Assembly: GCA_907163075.1 (NCBI GenBank)
Contig: CAJQTY010000002.1
Span: 124,001 to 188,000, forward strand
Source of the DNA: an uncultured Rhodocyclaceae bacterium
Lineage (GTDB): Bacteria; Pseudomonadota; Gammaproteobacteria; Burkholderiales; Rhodocyclaceae
Reading direction: 5' to 3'
DNA length: 64,000 nucleotides
Position 1 is the first letter of the stretch. Every line of letters begins with the position of its first letter. Made by a program: the position numbers and the translations under genes. Under the pieces are notes generated by a model, which worked only from the letters and a program-made list of their open reading frames with translations, was not told where the DNA came from and did not search any database. Below, one piece after another: positions 7,823-15,047 of the stretch.

Positions 7823-8482
7823 TCAATCTCCACGCGCGAGGGCAGCGCGATACTCGTCAAAACCACTATTCATATCTTTTTCGAGCGCGGCATCGAGCAA
7901 AGCAAAAGTTTCCGCTAACCCCTTTTCACTTGCCACGTTGCGCGCGTGGTCAAGGAATCCAAGATCGCGATTCAGTCCTTTTTCGAGCGCGACATCGAGC
8001 CAACCAAGAATTGCCGCGAGACTCTCCCCAGGTGGAAGGCGGACGAGGTCGGCCCACTCGGCCAGCAAGCGCTTCTTGAACTGATCGAGCAACTGTGACA
8101 GATCGGAAGCGCTTGTTTCGAAGAATTCGGCATCTTCGGCGGCCGCCGCGGCGGCAGCGGCAAGCTTCGATATTTTTGCGGCCTGGCGCTGCAATTCGGA
8201 AACCAAAGGCGCTAGGACTTTCGACCGTAGCCGCGAGGGGTCGCCGGTACGAAGCAATTGCGCGACCGCCTGGCGAGGATCTAGGCGGCCATCTGCACCA
8301 AGGGTAACGCGGCCTGATTTCACCCATTCTGTGACCGCTTGCTTGCTGCACCCCATGATCCGCGAAAATTCCGCGCGGGTCACTCGGATGCCGGCTTTTT
8401 CCATCTCGCTTGACTCGAAGCCCAAAGAAAGTGTTTGTGGCACTTGCCGTGCTTTGCAGTCAGAATCAATGTAATTTGTCAT
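7823..8482 (-). CDS. Terminase small-subunit-like / HTH protein
   Basis: A 219-residue protein. The N-terminal third is a helix-turn-helix of the Nu1 type (VTRAEFSRIMGCSKQAVTEW, about residues 34-53, then a DPRQAVAQLL segment), as in small terminase subunits that recognise packaging DNA. Then comes a coiled-coil-like, Ala-rich helix (about 95-118) and a C-terminal helical region with two near-repeats (LDVALEKGLNRDLGFLDHAR and LLDAALEKDMNSGFDEYRAA). The start is uncertain: 8482 lacks a clear ribosome site and Met27 (8404) is an alternative. A phage regulator with the same HTH is the main alternative function. No large terminase gene is present. Confidence 0.62.
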   Translation of the reverse strand: MTNYIDSDCKARQVPQTLSLGFESSEMEKAGIRVTRAEFSRIMGCSKQAVTEWVKSGRVTLGADGRLDPRQAVAQLLRTGDPSRLRSKVLAPLVSELQRQAAKISKLAAAAAAAAEDAEFFETSASDLSQLLDQFKKRLLAEWADLVRLPPGESLAAILGWLDVALEKGLNRDLGFLDHARNVASEKGLAETFALLDAALEKDMNSGFDEYRAALARGD

Positions 8483-8542
8483 ATAGTCATCTATCAGTTG
8501 TCTATGTTTAGTTGCCAGTGCCTAGGGGATCAACGCGGTGCG

Positions 8543-8704
8543 AATTACCCGCAGGGGAGAGTTGCGGGGAGGACCCGTCGATGGTTTGGGTTTGCGGGTG
8601 ATGCGGGTAATGGCGGGGTACTTTCAGCCCATATATATATTTTTGTCTCTGACACTTTCCACGCCTTGTAGGGAAGTTATCCGCAATTACCCGCATCACC
8701 CGCA
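8543..8704. other. Candidate replication origin with 9-bp iterons
   Basis: The motif TGCGGGTRA occurs twice in tandem at 8593-8610 (plus strand) and twice in tandem in the opposite orientation at 8687-8704, forming a perfect 19-bp inverted repeat (8593-8611 and 8686-8704) with a 74-bp spacer. A fifth copy is at 8545-8553 (inverted) and a sixth at 7805-7813. The spacer includes an AT-rich run (8631-8645). The right arm overlaps the stop codon of the helicase gene. Iterons plus an AT-rich segment beside a replicative helicase gene are the hallmark of plasmid and satellite origins; function here is inferred. Confidence 0.6.
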
Positions 8705-10204
8705 TTTGACGATGCTCCACCTGAGGACTTTGGCGTGCCCATCCGTTCCTGACTGGCGTAGTTGCAAGCCGTCGACGATCCGTTCACGATGCGCCCGCAG
8801 CCAGTAGCCGAGTCGTCTGCTGTTTGGTTTCTCGGCACAGACCAATTGCAGTGCATCCCGTAGGTCGGCATTGATGTAGTCGCTGCTCATCGGTGTTGTT
8901 GCCATGCCAGCAGTGACGACATCGGCCACGGTGGTGGGGATGCTGGCGAACGAGGCGTACCAGGACGAGAACAGCAGGCGCATGGCCTCGATATCCGGGT
9001 CTTGGTCGCGCAATCCTTCGGAAGCTTCCAGCGGATCGGGAAGGCCGATCCAGACCAGCGGACGACGAACCATACGGTCCCATATCTCGAACCCGCCAAG
9101 CGCGTGAAGGCCGGCTATCTTTGGCGCGCCAGACCTCAGGTAAGAGAGTGTGAGAGTAAGCGCGGCCGTGATGATCTCGCCCCGACGTTCCGACACGGTG
9201 GCGAGGTGGTCGGTATCGAACGTGCGTTGCTCCGGGCGTTCGATACCGGAGTCGAGTCGGACCAGCACCACGCGGCGCTTGAGGTCGCCAACGATCGACA
9301 GATTGTTGCCGGTCGCCACCAGCAAGGCATGCGTTGGAATGCTCAGCATGCCCGATCCGCCCAGCGGACGCAGCCTGACGAATTGTTGCGTAGTTACCTG
9401 GCACAGCAAATCACCCTTGAGCGGACGTTCGATGTTGTCGATTGAAATAACCGCATCGCCGGCCAGCAGAACGCCGGTAAGTCGCTTCTCTGTTTCCGCG
9501 TCATCATGACCAAGGCTTAGCACACTGGCGCGGCGATCCGTGGCAAGTATCGCCAGCGTTTCACACAACAGCGTTTTCCCGGTCCCCGGTGTTGGGGACG
9601 TAATGGCAAACATGGGCGCGGCCGGTAGCATGCGGCGCATCATGGCGGTCAGGACGCCGGCCAGCATCGCCGCGCGGTCGGATTCGTCAACGAAGGGGAA
9701 GGAGTCAAACAGCCCGCACAATATTGCCAGAGCCTGCTCAGCGTCAATTTTGGAGGGTTTGAGCGGCGGCCGTTGATAACCGGCAATCGTCGCATACGCC
9801 GCAAAAAGACCTGTTTCGGCGTCGTAGCCGGGTTGATCGATCAACCGAGCTGCCGGCGTGATCGTGGGGCCCTCGACAAACCCGGTCAGCGGCGGCAATT
9901 CCGGCCAGTGGCCGCGCGCCAGATAGCAGTCAGCCGCCCGCCTCGGCATGTCGCACGGCACGAACTGCATCGAGCGGGAATCCCATTTTTCATGGATCGC
10001 GGCGCGGCCGGCCAATTCGACCAGATGGGCCGGTTCAACCGGATGAACCATCAAGGCGCCAGCAGGTCGGCAAACATCACCGCTCGTGGCCTCGCTGGCC
10101 TGATAGACGCGTGCCAGGCGGCCGGCATAGCGGTATAGATTGGCCTTGGCGTCAGCCAATGCCGAGCCTATCAAGTCAATGATATTCGGGAGCTCACCCG
10201 CTAA

Positions 10205-11394
10205 GGAGACTCTGATCAAGTCAGGACATGGCTGAGCTGAGCGGGGATAATTTCGGTATTGCACCGAGATGAGCGAGAAATCGATGAAGCAACTGAGTCT
10301 GGCCGAAACGGGATTTCTGCCGAAGCGTGGCAAGGTGACGCGCAAGGCTGAGTTTCTTGCGGAGATGAACGCGGTGGTGCCGTGGTTTCGGCTCGAAGGC
10401 CTGATTGAACCGGTTTATCCGAAGGCTGGTCGTGGCCGCCGTCCGATGCCTCTGTCGGTGATGTTGCGGATTCACTTTATGCAGCACTGGTTTGGCTACT
10501 CGGACCCGGCAATGGAAGAAGCGCTGCATGACATTCCGCTCTTGCGCCAGTTCGCTGGCTTGGACGCCTTTGAGGATACGATCCCGGACGAGACAACGAT
10601 CCTGAAGTTCCGCCATCTTCTTGAAGCTAATGCACTGGCGGTCGCGCTGTTTGCCGAGGTCAATGCGGTGCTGTCGGAGAAAGGCCTTTCGTTGCGACAC
10701 GGCACGGCGGTCGACGCCACGCTCATTGCCGCGCCGAGTTCGACCAAGAATAAGGACGGCAAGCGCGACCCCGAGATGCATCAGACCAAGAAAGGCAATC
10801 AGTGGCATTTCGGAATGAAAGCGCACATCGGCGTCGATGCCGATTCAGGCCTGGTTCATACGGTGATTGGCACGGCAGCGAACGTTAATGACGTGACCCA
10901 AGCCAATGCCTTGCTGCATGGTGAGGAGGAAGAGGCGTTCGGCGACGCGGGCTATCAAGGCGCCGAGAAACGCCCTGACGCCACGGGCAAGGCGCGCTGG
11001 AACGTCGCCATGCGTCCGGGGAAGCGTCGCGTGCTCGACAAGAGCCTGAAATCAACGACGCTCATCGAGCAACTTGAACATCTCAAGGCCAGCATCCGCG
11101 CCAAGGTTGAACATCCGTTCCGCGTCATCAAGCGCCAGTTCGGATTCACGAAAGTTCGCTATCGCGGCCTGGCCAAGAATACCGCGGCGTTGATGACGCT
11201 CTTCGCCTTATCAAATCTCTGGATGGCTCGGCGGCGATTGTTGGCGATGACACCCGAGGTGTGCCCATGAAACGGGATACACGGAAGTTCATGCGAAAAC
11301 CGCCGCCAAACCGCCTCGTTTTACGAATCAGCTGCTCTTGCTGTTGCGTTCTGACACCGATGCTCAGCTTTGGCGGCAGTTGTTCAGACCATCC
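10205..11394 (+). mobile_element. IS5-family insertion sequence
   Basis: A 1190-bp element with imperfect terminal inverted repeats (left GGAGACTCTGATCAAGT, right end complement GGATGGTCTGAACAACT) and a 4-bp target duplication CTAA at 10201-10204 and 11395-11398. CTAA fits the YTAR target of the IS5 subgroup. It is the only plus-strand coding unit in the island. Confidence 0.93.
10269..11270 (+). CDS. IS5-family transposase
   Basis: A 333-residue DDE transposase, full length for the IS5 subgroup. Visible landmarks are the N-terminal DUF772-type domain (MLRIHFMQHWFGYSDPAMEE, about residues 66-85), the first catalytic Asp in HGTAVDATLIAAPSS (about 150), the second in FGDAGYQGAEKR (about 226) and the Glu in KVEHPFRVIKRQFGF (about 290). 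It appears intact and could still be mobile. It lies inside the split helicase gene in the opposite direction. Confidence 0.95.
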   Translation: MSEKSMKQLSLAETGFLPKRGKVTRKAEFLAEMNAVVPWFRLEGLIEPVYPKAGRGRRPMPLSVMLRIHFMQHWFGYSDPAMEEALHDIPLLRQFAGLDAFEDTIPDETTILKFRHLLEANALAVALFAEVNAVLSEKGLSLRHGTAVDATLIAAPSSTKNKDGKRDPEMHQTKKGNQWHFGMKAHIGVDADSGLVHTVIGTAANVNDVTQANALLHGEEEEAFGDAGYQGAEKRPDATGKARWNVAMRPGKRRVLDKSLKSTTLIEQLEHLKASIRAKVEHPFRVIKRQFGFTKVRYRGLAKNTAALMTLFALSNLWMARRRLLAMTPEVCP

Positions 11395-11523
11395 CTAAGT
11401 GCCGAATAACCGGCCGGCCCGTTGAATCGTAGCTGCCGGTGGATTTCTGCGACGGGGGCCGGCGTCCGCCCTTGCCGGTTTTCGCCAGTTTCTCGGCGGC
11501 TTTTTCCAGTGAGGTGACGTTAT

Positions 11524-11943
11524 TCATAGGCCAGCCCCATTTGCCGCGCCCCGGATGCGTTCAGCGGCGACCAGTAGGCGCTCCCTATCTACCGAACCGA
11601 GCGGTTGACCAGAGGCCAGGGACGAAGCGGAAGCGGCAACTACCAGGCACTCGAAGGCAACGCAGCGCAAGGCGTCACTAGCGGCGAACGGCCGGCGTTC
11701 ACCCGGTTTTCTTATCTCGGCGCGTTCGGGGAAAAGATCGGTCATTTCCAGGCCGACGGCGGCCAGGATGTCGGCCACGCTATCGCCGGCAAAGTCATGG
11801 ATCAGCAAGCGGCCATCGTCAAGCTCTCGGGCGCTGCCCGATGGGCGTTTGTCTTTCCGGGTAGGAACGCGAAATATCCAGCGCCCGGCGCCAGTCTGTT
11901 TCACTCCGTCGACGAGGGATAGGAATTTTTCCGCGGGGGTCAT
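11524..11943 (-). CDS. Primase zinc-domain-like protein without zinc ligands
   Basis: A 139-residue protein that resembles the N-terminal domain of phage primases: GAGRWIFRVPTRKDKRPSGS followed by ELDDGRLLIHDFAGDSVADI and LEMTDLFPER (about residues 18-73). In related proteins I know, this layout carries a CPAH and a HCFAGC motif that bind zinc; here the corresponding positions are VPTR and HDFAGD, so the metal site is absent. The C-terminal half is helical (AFECLVVAASASSLASG). It overlaps the helicase start by ATGA, so the two are translationally coupled and probably act together in replication. Confidence 0.7.
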   Translation of the reverse strand: MTPAEKFLSLVDGVKQTGAGRWIFRVPTRKDKRPSGSARELDDGRLLIHDFAGDSVADILAAVGLEMTDLFPERAEIRKPGERRPFAASDALRCVAFECLVVAASASSLASGQPLGSVDRERLLVAAERIRGAANGAGL

Positions 11944-12257
11944 AGGATGCCTCCAGGCGCAGATATCAGCGGTACGCCAGTTTCAGGATCCAGGACCGTC
12001 AACCAGAGTCCGTGACGCAAATGAAACTTAATCCCGCGCCAGGTAACCGAGCGCTTCGTGGAATACGCGGCGGCCCGCGCCAGGTCTACAAGCGGAGTAT
12101 TTTCACGCATCGAAAACGATGACCTTTGCCGCGCTATCGATTCGGCGCGAAGTTCGGCCAGCAGTCTTTGCCGTGTGAATGTTGCGGGTTTCCTTCGTGG
12201 TTTGCCTGGCTTTTTCACGCCGGTCTTGATCGTCAGTTTGATGATCTTGGCGGTCAT
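11940..12257 (-). CDS. Hypothetical protein (105 aa)
   Basis: A basic 105-residue protein. The N-terminal 30 residues are rich in Lys and Arg, followed by a helical segment (RQRLLAELRAESIARQRSSF) and a C-terminal beta-rich part (VTWRGIKFHLRHGLWLTVLDPETGVPLIS). The family is not recognised. It overlaps both neighbours by ATGA, which supports it being a real gene of the replication operon; a nucleic-acid-binding role is only suggested by charge. Confidence 0.65.
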   Translation of the reverse strand: MTAKIIKLTIKTGVKKPGKPRRKPATFTRQRLLAELRAESIARQRSSFSMRENTPLVDLARAAAYSTKRSVTWRGIKFHLRHGLWLTVLDPETGVPLISAPGGIL

Positions 12258-12403
12258 TTAAGGCACCGTTTCCAGGTGCGTTTCACGTGACGATTGAGCC
12301 GGCTTGGCTTCGTTCCTTCGGCGCGTTCTTCGAGACAACATGGCGCTTTGGCGTGCTCTGGTTTGTGGCGCGGAGCGTGGCGGCTCTTTCCTTTGCTTGT
12401 CAT
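12254..12403 (-). CDS. Small basic protein (49 aa) in coupled operon
   Basis: A 49-codon gene found from its overlaps: its ATG lies in the ATGA that ends the upstream gene and its TGA lies in the ATGA that starts the next one. The product is strongly basic (many Lys, Arg and His) with one Cys-Cys pair (APCCLEE). A longer version of the same frame, up to 12595, would overlap the upstream gene heavily and is not preferred. No family is recognised. Confidence 0.5.
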   Translation of the reverse strand: MTSKGKSRHAPRHKPEHAKAPCCLEERAEGTKPSRLNRHVKRTWKRCLK

Positions 12404-12636
12404 TGCCAACCGCCGCTCACCTGGTTTGCGACAACGCGCTGATACTCGGTCCAGAATCTGGTCCGATGCAGAAACAAATGTGTGCCGACTTTTGCCATCG
12501 CACCAGCTTCGATCAGCTCGCGCTGAATCGGCTTGGTGTGGTAGTGCAATAACTTGTCGGAATTGAATACGGGCTGACCGTATTCTCGAAACCACGTTTT
12601 AAGTGGTAGAAAATCAGACGGCTTTGTGTTTTCCAT
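12400..12636 (-). CDS. Small phage-type DNA-binding/regulatory protein (78 aa)
   Basis: A 78-residue protein with the pattern FLPLKTWFREYGQPVFNSDK, then IQRELIEAGAMAKVGTHLFL and RTRFWTEYQRVV. I recognise this layout from small proteins of integrated phage-like elements that behave as excisionase or AlpA-like regulators (winged-helix size and spacing); the assignment is by resemblance only. It has a good ribosome site (AAGGA, 6 bases before ATG) and is first in the chain of ATGA-coupled genes, so it may control the replication operon. Confidence 0.65.
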   Translation of the reverse strand: MENTKPSDFLPLKTWFREYGQPVFNSDKLLHYHTKPIQRELIEAGAMAKVGTHLFLHRTRFWTEYQRVVANQVSGGWQ

Positions 12637-12641
12637 TGCGT

Positions 12642-12688
12642 ATCCTTAAAGGTAGCGTCCGGCTTGGCGGGCTGGGACGATTAAGGAT
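12642..12688. promoter_or_regulatory. Inverted repeat upstream of the replication operon
   Basis: ATCCTTAA (12642-12649) and TTAAGGAT (12681-12688) form a perfect 8-bp inverted repeat across the leader of the first gene of the chain; the left arm contains the ribosome site. It could be an operator or an RNA switch that hides the ribosome site. Evidence is the symmetry alone. Confidence 0.35.
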
Positions 12689-12727
12689 AAGAACGGGCTT
12701 CAAAACCCTATAACAGAGTGAAGGCTT

Positions 12728-13261
12728 TTACTTTGCAATACCCGGAACGTCGTTACTGAAGGCTGAAAGGAAGCGCCGAACGGCGTCTTCTTTCGTCTCT
12801 TTGGACCCATCCCAGCCAGCTATAAACAAAGCGTGCGCTGAGGCCTCGCTGAAGCGTTCTTCTTCAAGTATCAGATCGTCGAGAAGGCGCTTAAGCGTTC
12901 GCTCCCGGTCGGGAATCCGGCCCCCATCAAAACTAGCCTCTAGTTTGTCCAATGCCTCGGCGTAGAAGATTTTGCCGTCAATGACTTCGCGCGCAATCTC
13001 CCTTTGTGGCGATCGAAAACCAAAATCCTCTGCCTTGTATTGCGTGTTTTTTCGTTTTGGCGTTTTCAGAATCCTGCGCCCCTCAGCTGAGTCCGCAAGC
13101 CTGGCCAAAACCAAGGACGCAACCAGCGCATCGTCCAGACTAATGGCGATCGGCTCCTTGCTGAAAACCGCTGTTTGAACCGATGCAATGAATCGTGCGA
13201 TGCACTCGTTCGCCCCGCCGCTTTCTATCAATCTAACGGCTTCAAGAATGTTCAGTCCCAT
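12728..13261 (-). CDS. Hypothetical protein (177 aa)
   Basis: A 177-residue acidic, mostly helical protein of unknown function. The start at 13261 is chosen for the ribosome site AAGGGG just upstream; the frame is open 12 codons further. The N-terminal part (LNILEAVRLIESGGANECIARFIASVQ) and the C-terminal part (ILEEERFSEASAHALFIAGW) look amphipathic. No membrane segment or known motif is seen. It stands between the RadC-like gene and the replication operon, separated from the latter by a leader of about 90 bp. Confidence 0.6.
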   Translation of the reverse strand: MGLNILEAVRLIESGGANECIARFIASVQTAVFSKEPIAISLDDALVASLVLARLADSAEGRRILKTPKRKNTQYKAEDFGFRSPQREIAREVIDGKIFYAEALDKLEASFDGGRIPDRERTLKRLLDDLILEEERFSEASAHALFIAGWDGSKETKEDAVRRFLSAFSNDVPGIAK

Positions 13262-13359
13262 TTCGCACCCCTTCTGGTGCCCTTCAGTAGGTGCCACCCC
13301 CAGGCGGTGAAGGATTCCGCTTTTCGCCTGGCCGGGCTAGGGAGTGGCGTATCAGTAGC

Positions 13360-13886
13360 TTACAACAAGCCTCTTTCAAAAAACGATACCGGCATGGCGT
13401 TTCCGCAAACAATGAAATGATCAAGCAACTTGACGTCGACAAGAGCAAGCGCGGCTTTCAGTCCTTTTGTCAAACGCTCGTCCTCCAGGCTTGGGGTGGG
13501 GGCCCTGATGGGTGGTTGTGAGAAAAAACTACGGCGGACGCGTTGTGTTTCAAGGCTGCTTTTATCACCTCGCGCGGGTAGACGCTTGTTTGTGTGAGCG
13601 TTCCAGTAAACATGCGGTCAAAAGCGATGACGTGATTCTGTGCGTCGATCCAGATGGCGTGAAACTCCTCGTGCTCAAGGGCGGCGAGTTTAAGTTTGAG
13701 GTAGGCCCGAATGGCGCCGGGGGTGCTCACAGCCTCGGTGCAGTAGACGGCGCTCTGCTCCAAGAGCACGGTCGCCCGCTCCACGGCCAAACGAACCCGT
13801 TTGTCCATCCGATAAAAACAGCTTGGCGCCCCAATTTCTACCGGTGGCGGGGTGATGACTTTTTTTGGTCTTCCGCTAGTCGCCAT
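13360..13886 (-). pseudogene. RadC-like JAB/MPN domain gene with a frameshift
   Basis: Codons from 13886 encode a RadC C-terminal domain: EFHAIWIDAQNHVIAFDRMF, TSVYPREVIKAALKHNASAV and the metal motif FSHNHPSG. The frame then shifts at about 13503-13505, reading PPPQAWRTSV and a stop. In the next frame the family sequence resumes: LEDERLTKGLKAALALVDVK, then LLDHFIVCGNAMPVSFFERG and a stop at 13360. One extra G in the GGG/CCC run would join them to give 175 residues. The Asp that completes the metal site (in LEDERL) lies after the break. RadC-like proteins are common in mobile islands. A sequencing error is the alternative. Confidence 0.82.
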
Positions 13887-14079
13887 TGCAAACCCTCCGC
13901 CCTGAGAAGGTGGGGTTGACGGTATTGGCGCGGTCTTTTCGCTCCGCGCCGGCCATTTGCTGCCAATGGTGGAAAACGGTTTCCATTTGATAGAGGTCGG
14001 CGTCTGACAACTGGCGCATATCGTCGCCGGTCATTCGGTTGCGCAGAAGCGCAATGGCTTGTTGTGCGGTGTTTTCCAT
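13876..14079 (-). CDS. Hypothetical protein (67 aa)
   Basis: A 67-residue protein with an N-terminal helix (MENTAQQAIALLRNRMTGDD) and a second helix (SDADLYQMETVFHHWQQMAG). It starts 9 bp after the integrase stop with GAGGG upstream of the ATG, and its end overlaps the RadC-like start by 11 bp, consistent with one transcript. No family is recognised. Confidence 0.55.
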   Translation of the reverse strand: MENTAQQAIALLRNRMTGDDMRQLSDADLYQMETVFHHWQQMAGAERKDRANTVNPTFSGRRVCNGD

Positions 14080-14088
14080 GAGCCACCC

Positions 14089-14973
14089 TCACGCAAACAC
14101 GTTGTTGATGGTACTGGCGCGGCCCTTGATGCACAGATGGCTATAGCGGCGCGTCATGGTCAATGAACGGTGTCCGGCGTGTTCGGCGATGGCGAGGATA
14201 TCCACGCCCGCTTGAGCGAGCCGCGAGCAGCTCGTGTGGCGCAGGGTGTGGAACGACACGCCCTCGAGGCTGGCGGTCCTGCACGCTTCGCTAAAGCCAT
14301 GCCGGAAATCATGCGGCCGATTGCGATACTTGCCAGAAAAGATCAATTCGCCGTCCTCGCTCTTGATACGCCGCATCCGCCGGAACTCTTGAACGAGATC
14401 AGGCGTAATCGGGGATACGTGGGAATCGCCGTTCTTGGTGCGCTCTACAGCCACGTGAGGCGCGTCACCATCGAGCACCACATCACGCCAGCACAGCGAC
14501 AGTAGCGCCCCTCGACGCAAGCCGGTGACGATGGCCAGACGGATCAGCAGGGGCAACAGCACCCAGGACTGCAAGCGGGCGGCATCCATGAGGCGCCGTT
14601 CTTCGTCCGGCGTCAGGAAACGCAGCTTGCCGGGGTTTTCCTTGTGTTGTGGAATGTCTTGCAGTGGAGAAACCCAGCCGCGCGGTAGAAGGCGCTTCTG
14701 CTTGGCAAAGCGGATAGCCGACTGCAACGCCATCCGGTAACGGTTCACGGTGGGGCCGGATTTTACCTTGCCGTTCTTGCCGGGGCTGGTTTCCAGTTCG
14801 GCCAATCCGGCGTCAATGTCGTCCGGCGTTAACTCAGCCAGCGGCTTGGTGCCGAATCGCTCGACCCAGAATGACAGGCGGGGCCGAATCATCGTGTCCC
14901 GCATCGGAGTCAACGACAAAAAGACAGCGGCAATTTCTGCGACTGTCTGGGGGCTGTGGTACTCAGTTTTCAT
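14089..14973 (-). CDS. Tyrosine recombinase (island integrase)
   Basis: A 294-residue phage-type integrase. The N-terminal SAM-like core-binding domain covers about residues 8-105. The catalytic residues are all visible: Arg153 (TGLRRGALLSL), His242 and Arg245 (FHTLRHT), His268 (HAGHRSL) and Tyr277 (MTRRYSHL). The gene lies 75 bp from the right attachment site, the usual position, and would catalyse integration into tRNA-Cys and, with a directionality factor, excision. An AATCCG/CGGATT inverted repeat next to a T/A run lies in the space between gene and site (about 14991-15005) and may bind the integrase or a repressor. Confidence 0.93.
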   Translation of the reverse strand: MKTEYHSPQTVAEIAAVFLSLTPMRDTMIRPRLSFWVERFGTKPLAELTPDDIDAGLAELETSPGKNGKVKSGPTVNRYRMALQSAIRFAKQKRLLPRGWVSPLQDIPQHKENPGKLRFLTPDEERRLMDAARLQSWVLLPLLIRLAIVTGLRRGALLSLCWRDVVLDGDAPHVAVERTKNGDSHVSPITPDLVQEFRRMRRIKSEDGELIFSGKYRNRPHDFRHGFSEACRTASLEGVSFHTLRHTSCSRLAQAGVDILAIAEHAGHRSLTMTRRYSHLCIKGRASTINNVFA

Positions 14974-15047
14974 GTGGGCATCCCTTAAATCCGCTACGGA
15001 TTAAAAAAATGTCCCAAGTGGCCGCCAAGCCTTGCTAATACTTGTTT

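Larger units (their letters stand above)
8696..11527 (-). pseudogene. Phage/satellite replicative helicase gene, interrupted by an IS5-family element
   Basis: The gene starts at ATG 11527-11525, runs to 11399, is split by the IS at 10205-11394, and continues from 10204 to the stop at 8696. Joining across one copy of the CTAA duplication restores one frame of 545 codons (junction ...VIRHLAGELPNII...). The protein has the GHWPELPPLTGF and GYDAETGLFAAY motifs common in phage primase-helicases (about residues 141-177), Walker A TPGTGKT (about 248-254) and Walker B AVISIDNIE (about 296). It is an AAA-type ATPase without its own primase domain. The IS separates the first 44 codons, so any product would start inside the IS and lack the native N-terminus. 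Confidence 0.88.

Noticed and set aside
8696-10345. Helicase as a complete 549-residue gene starting at 10345
   Set aside because: The first 47 codons belong to the IS5-family element; the true N-terminus lies beyond it at 11527.
10221-10826. Minus-strand frame of 201 codons inside the transposase
   Set aside because: It is an antisense shadow of the transposase with biased composition.
12254-12595. 113-codon version of the small basic gene
   Set aside because: It would overlap the 78-residue gene along almost its whole length; the 49-codon start in the ATGA overlap fits better.
14170-14505. Plus-strand frames antisense to the integrase
   Set aside because: The integrase has all catalytic residues on the minus strand; the antisense frames have no recognisable features.
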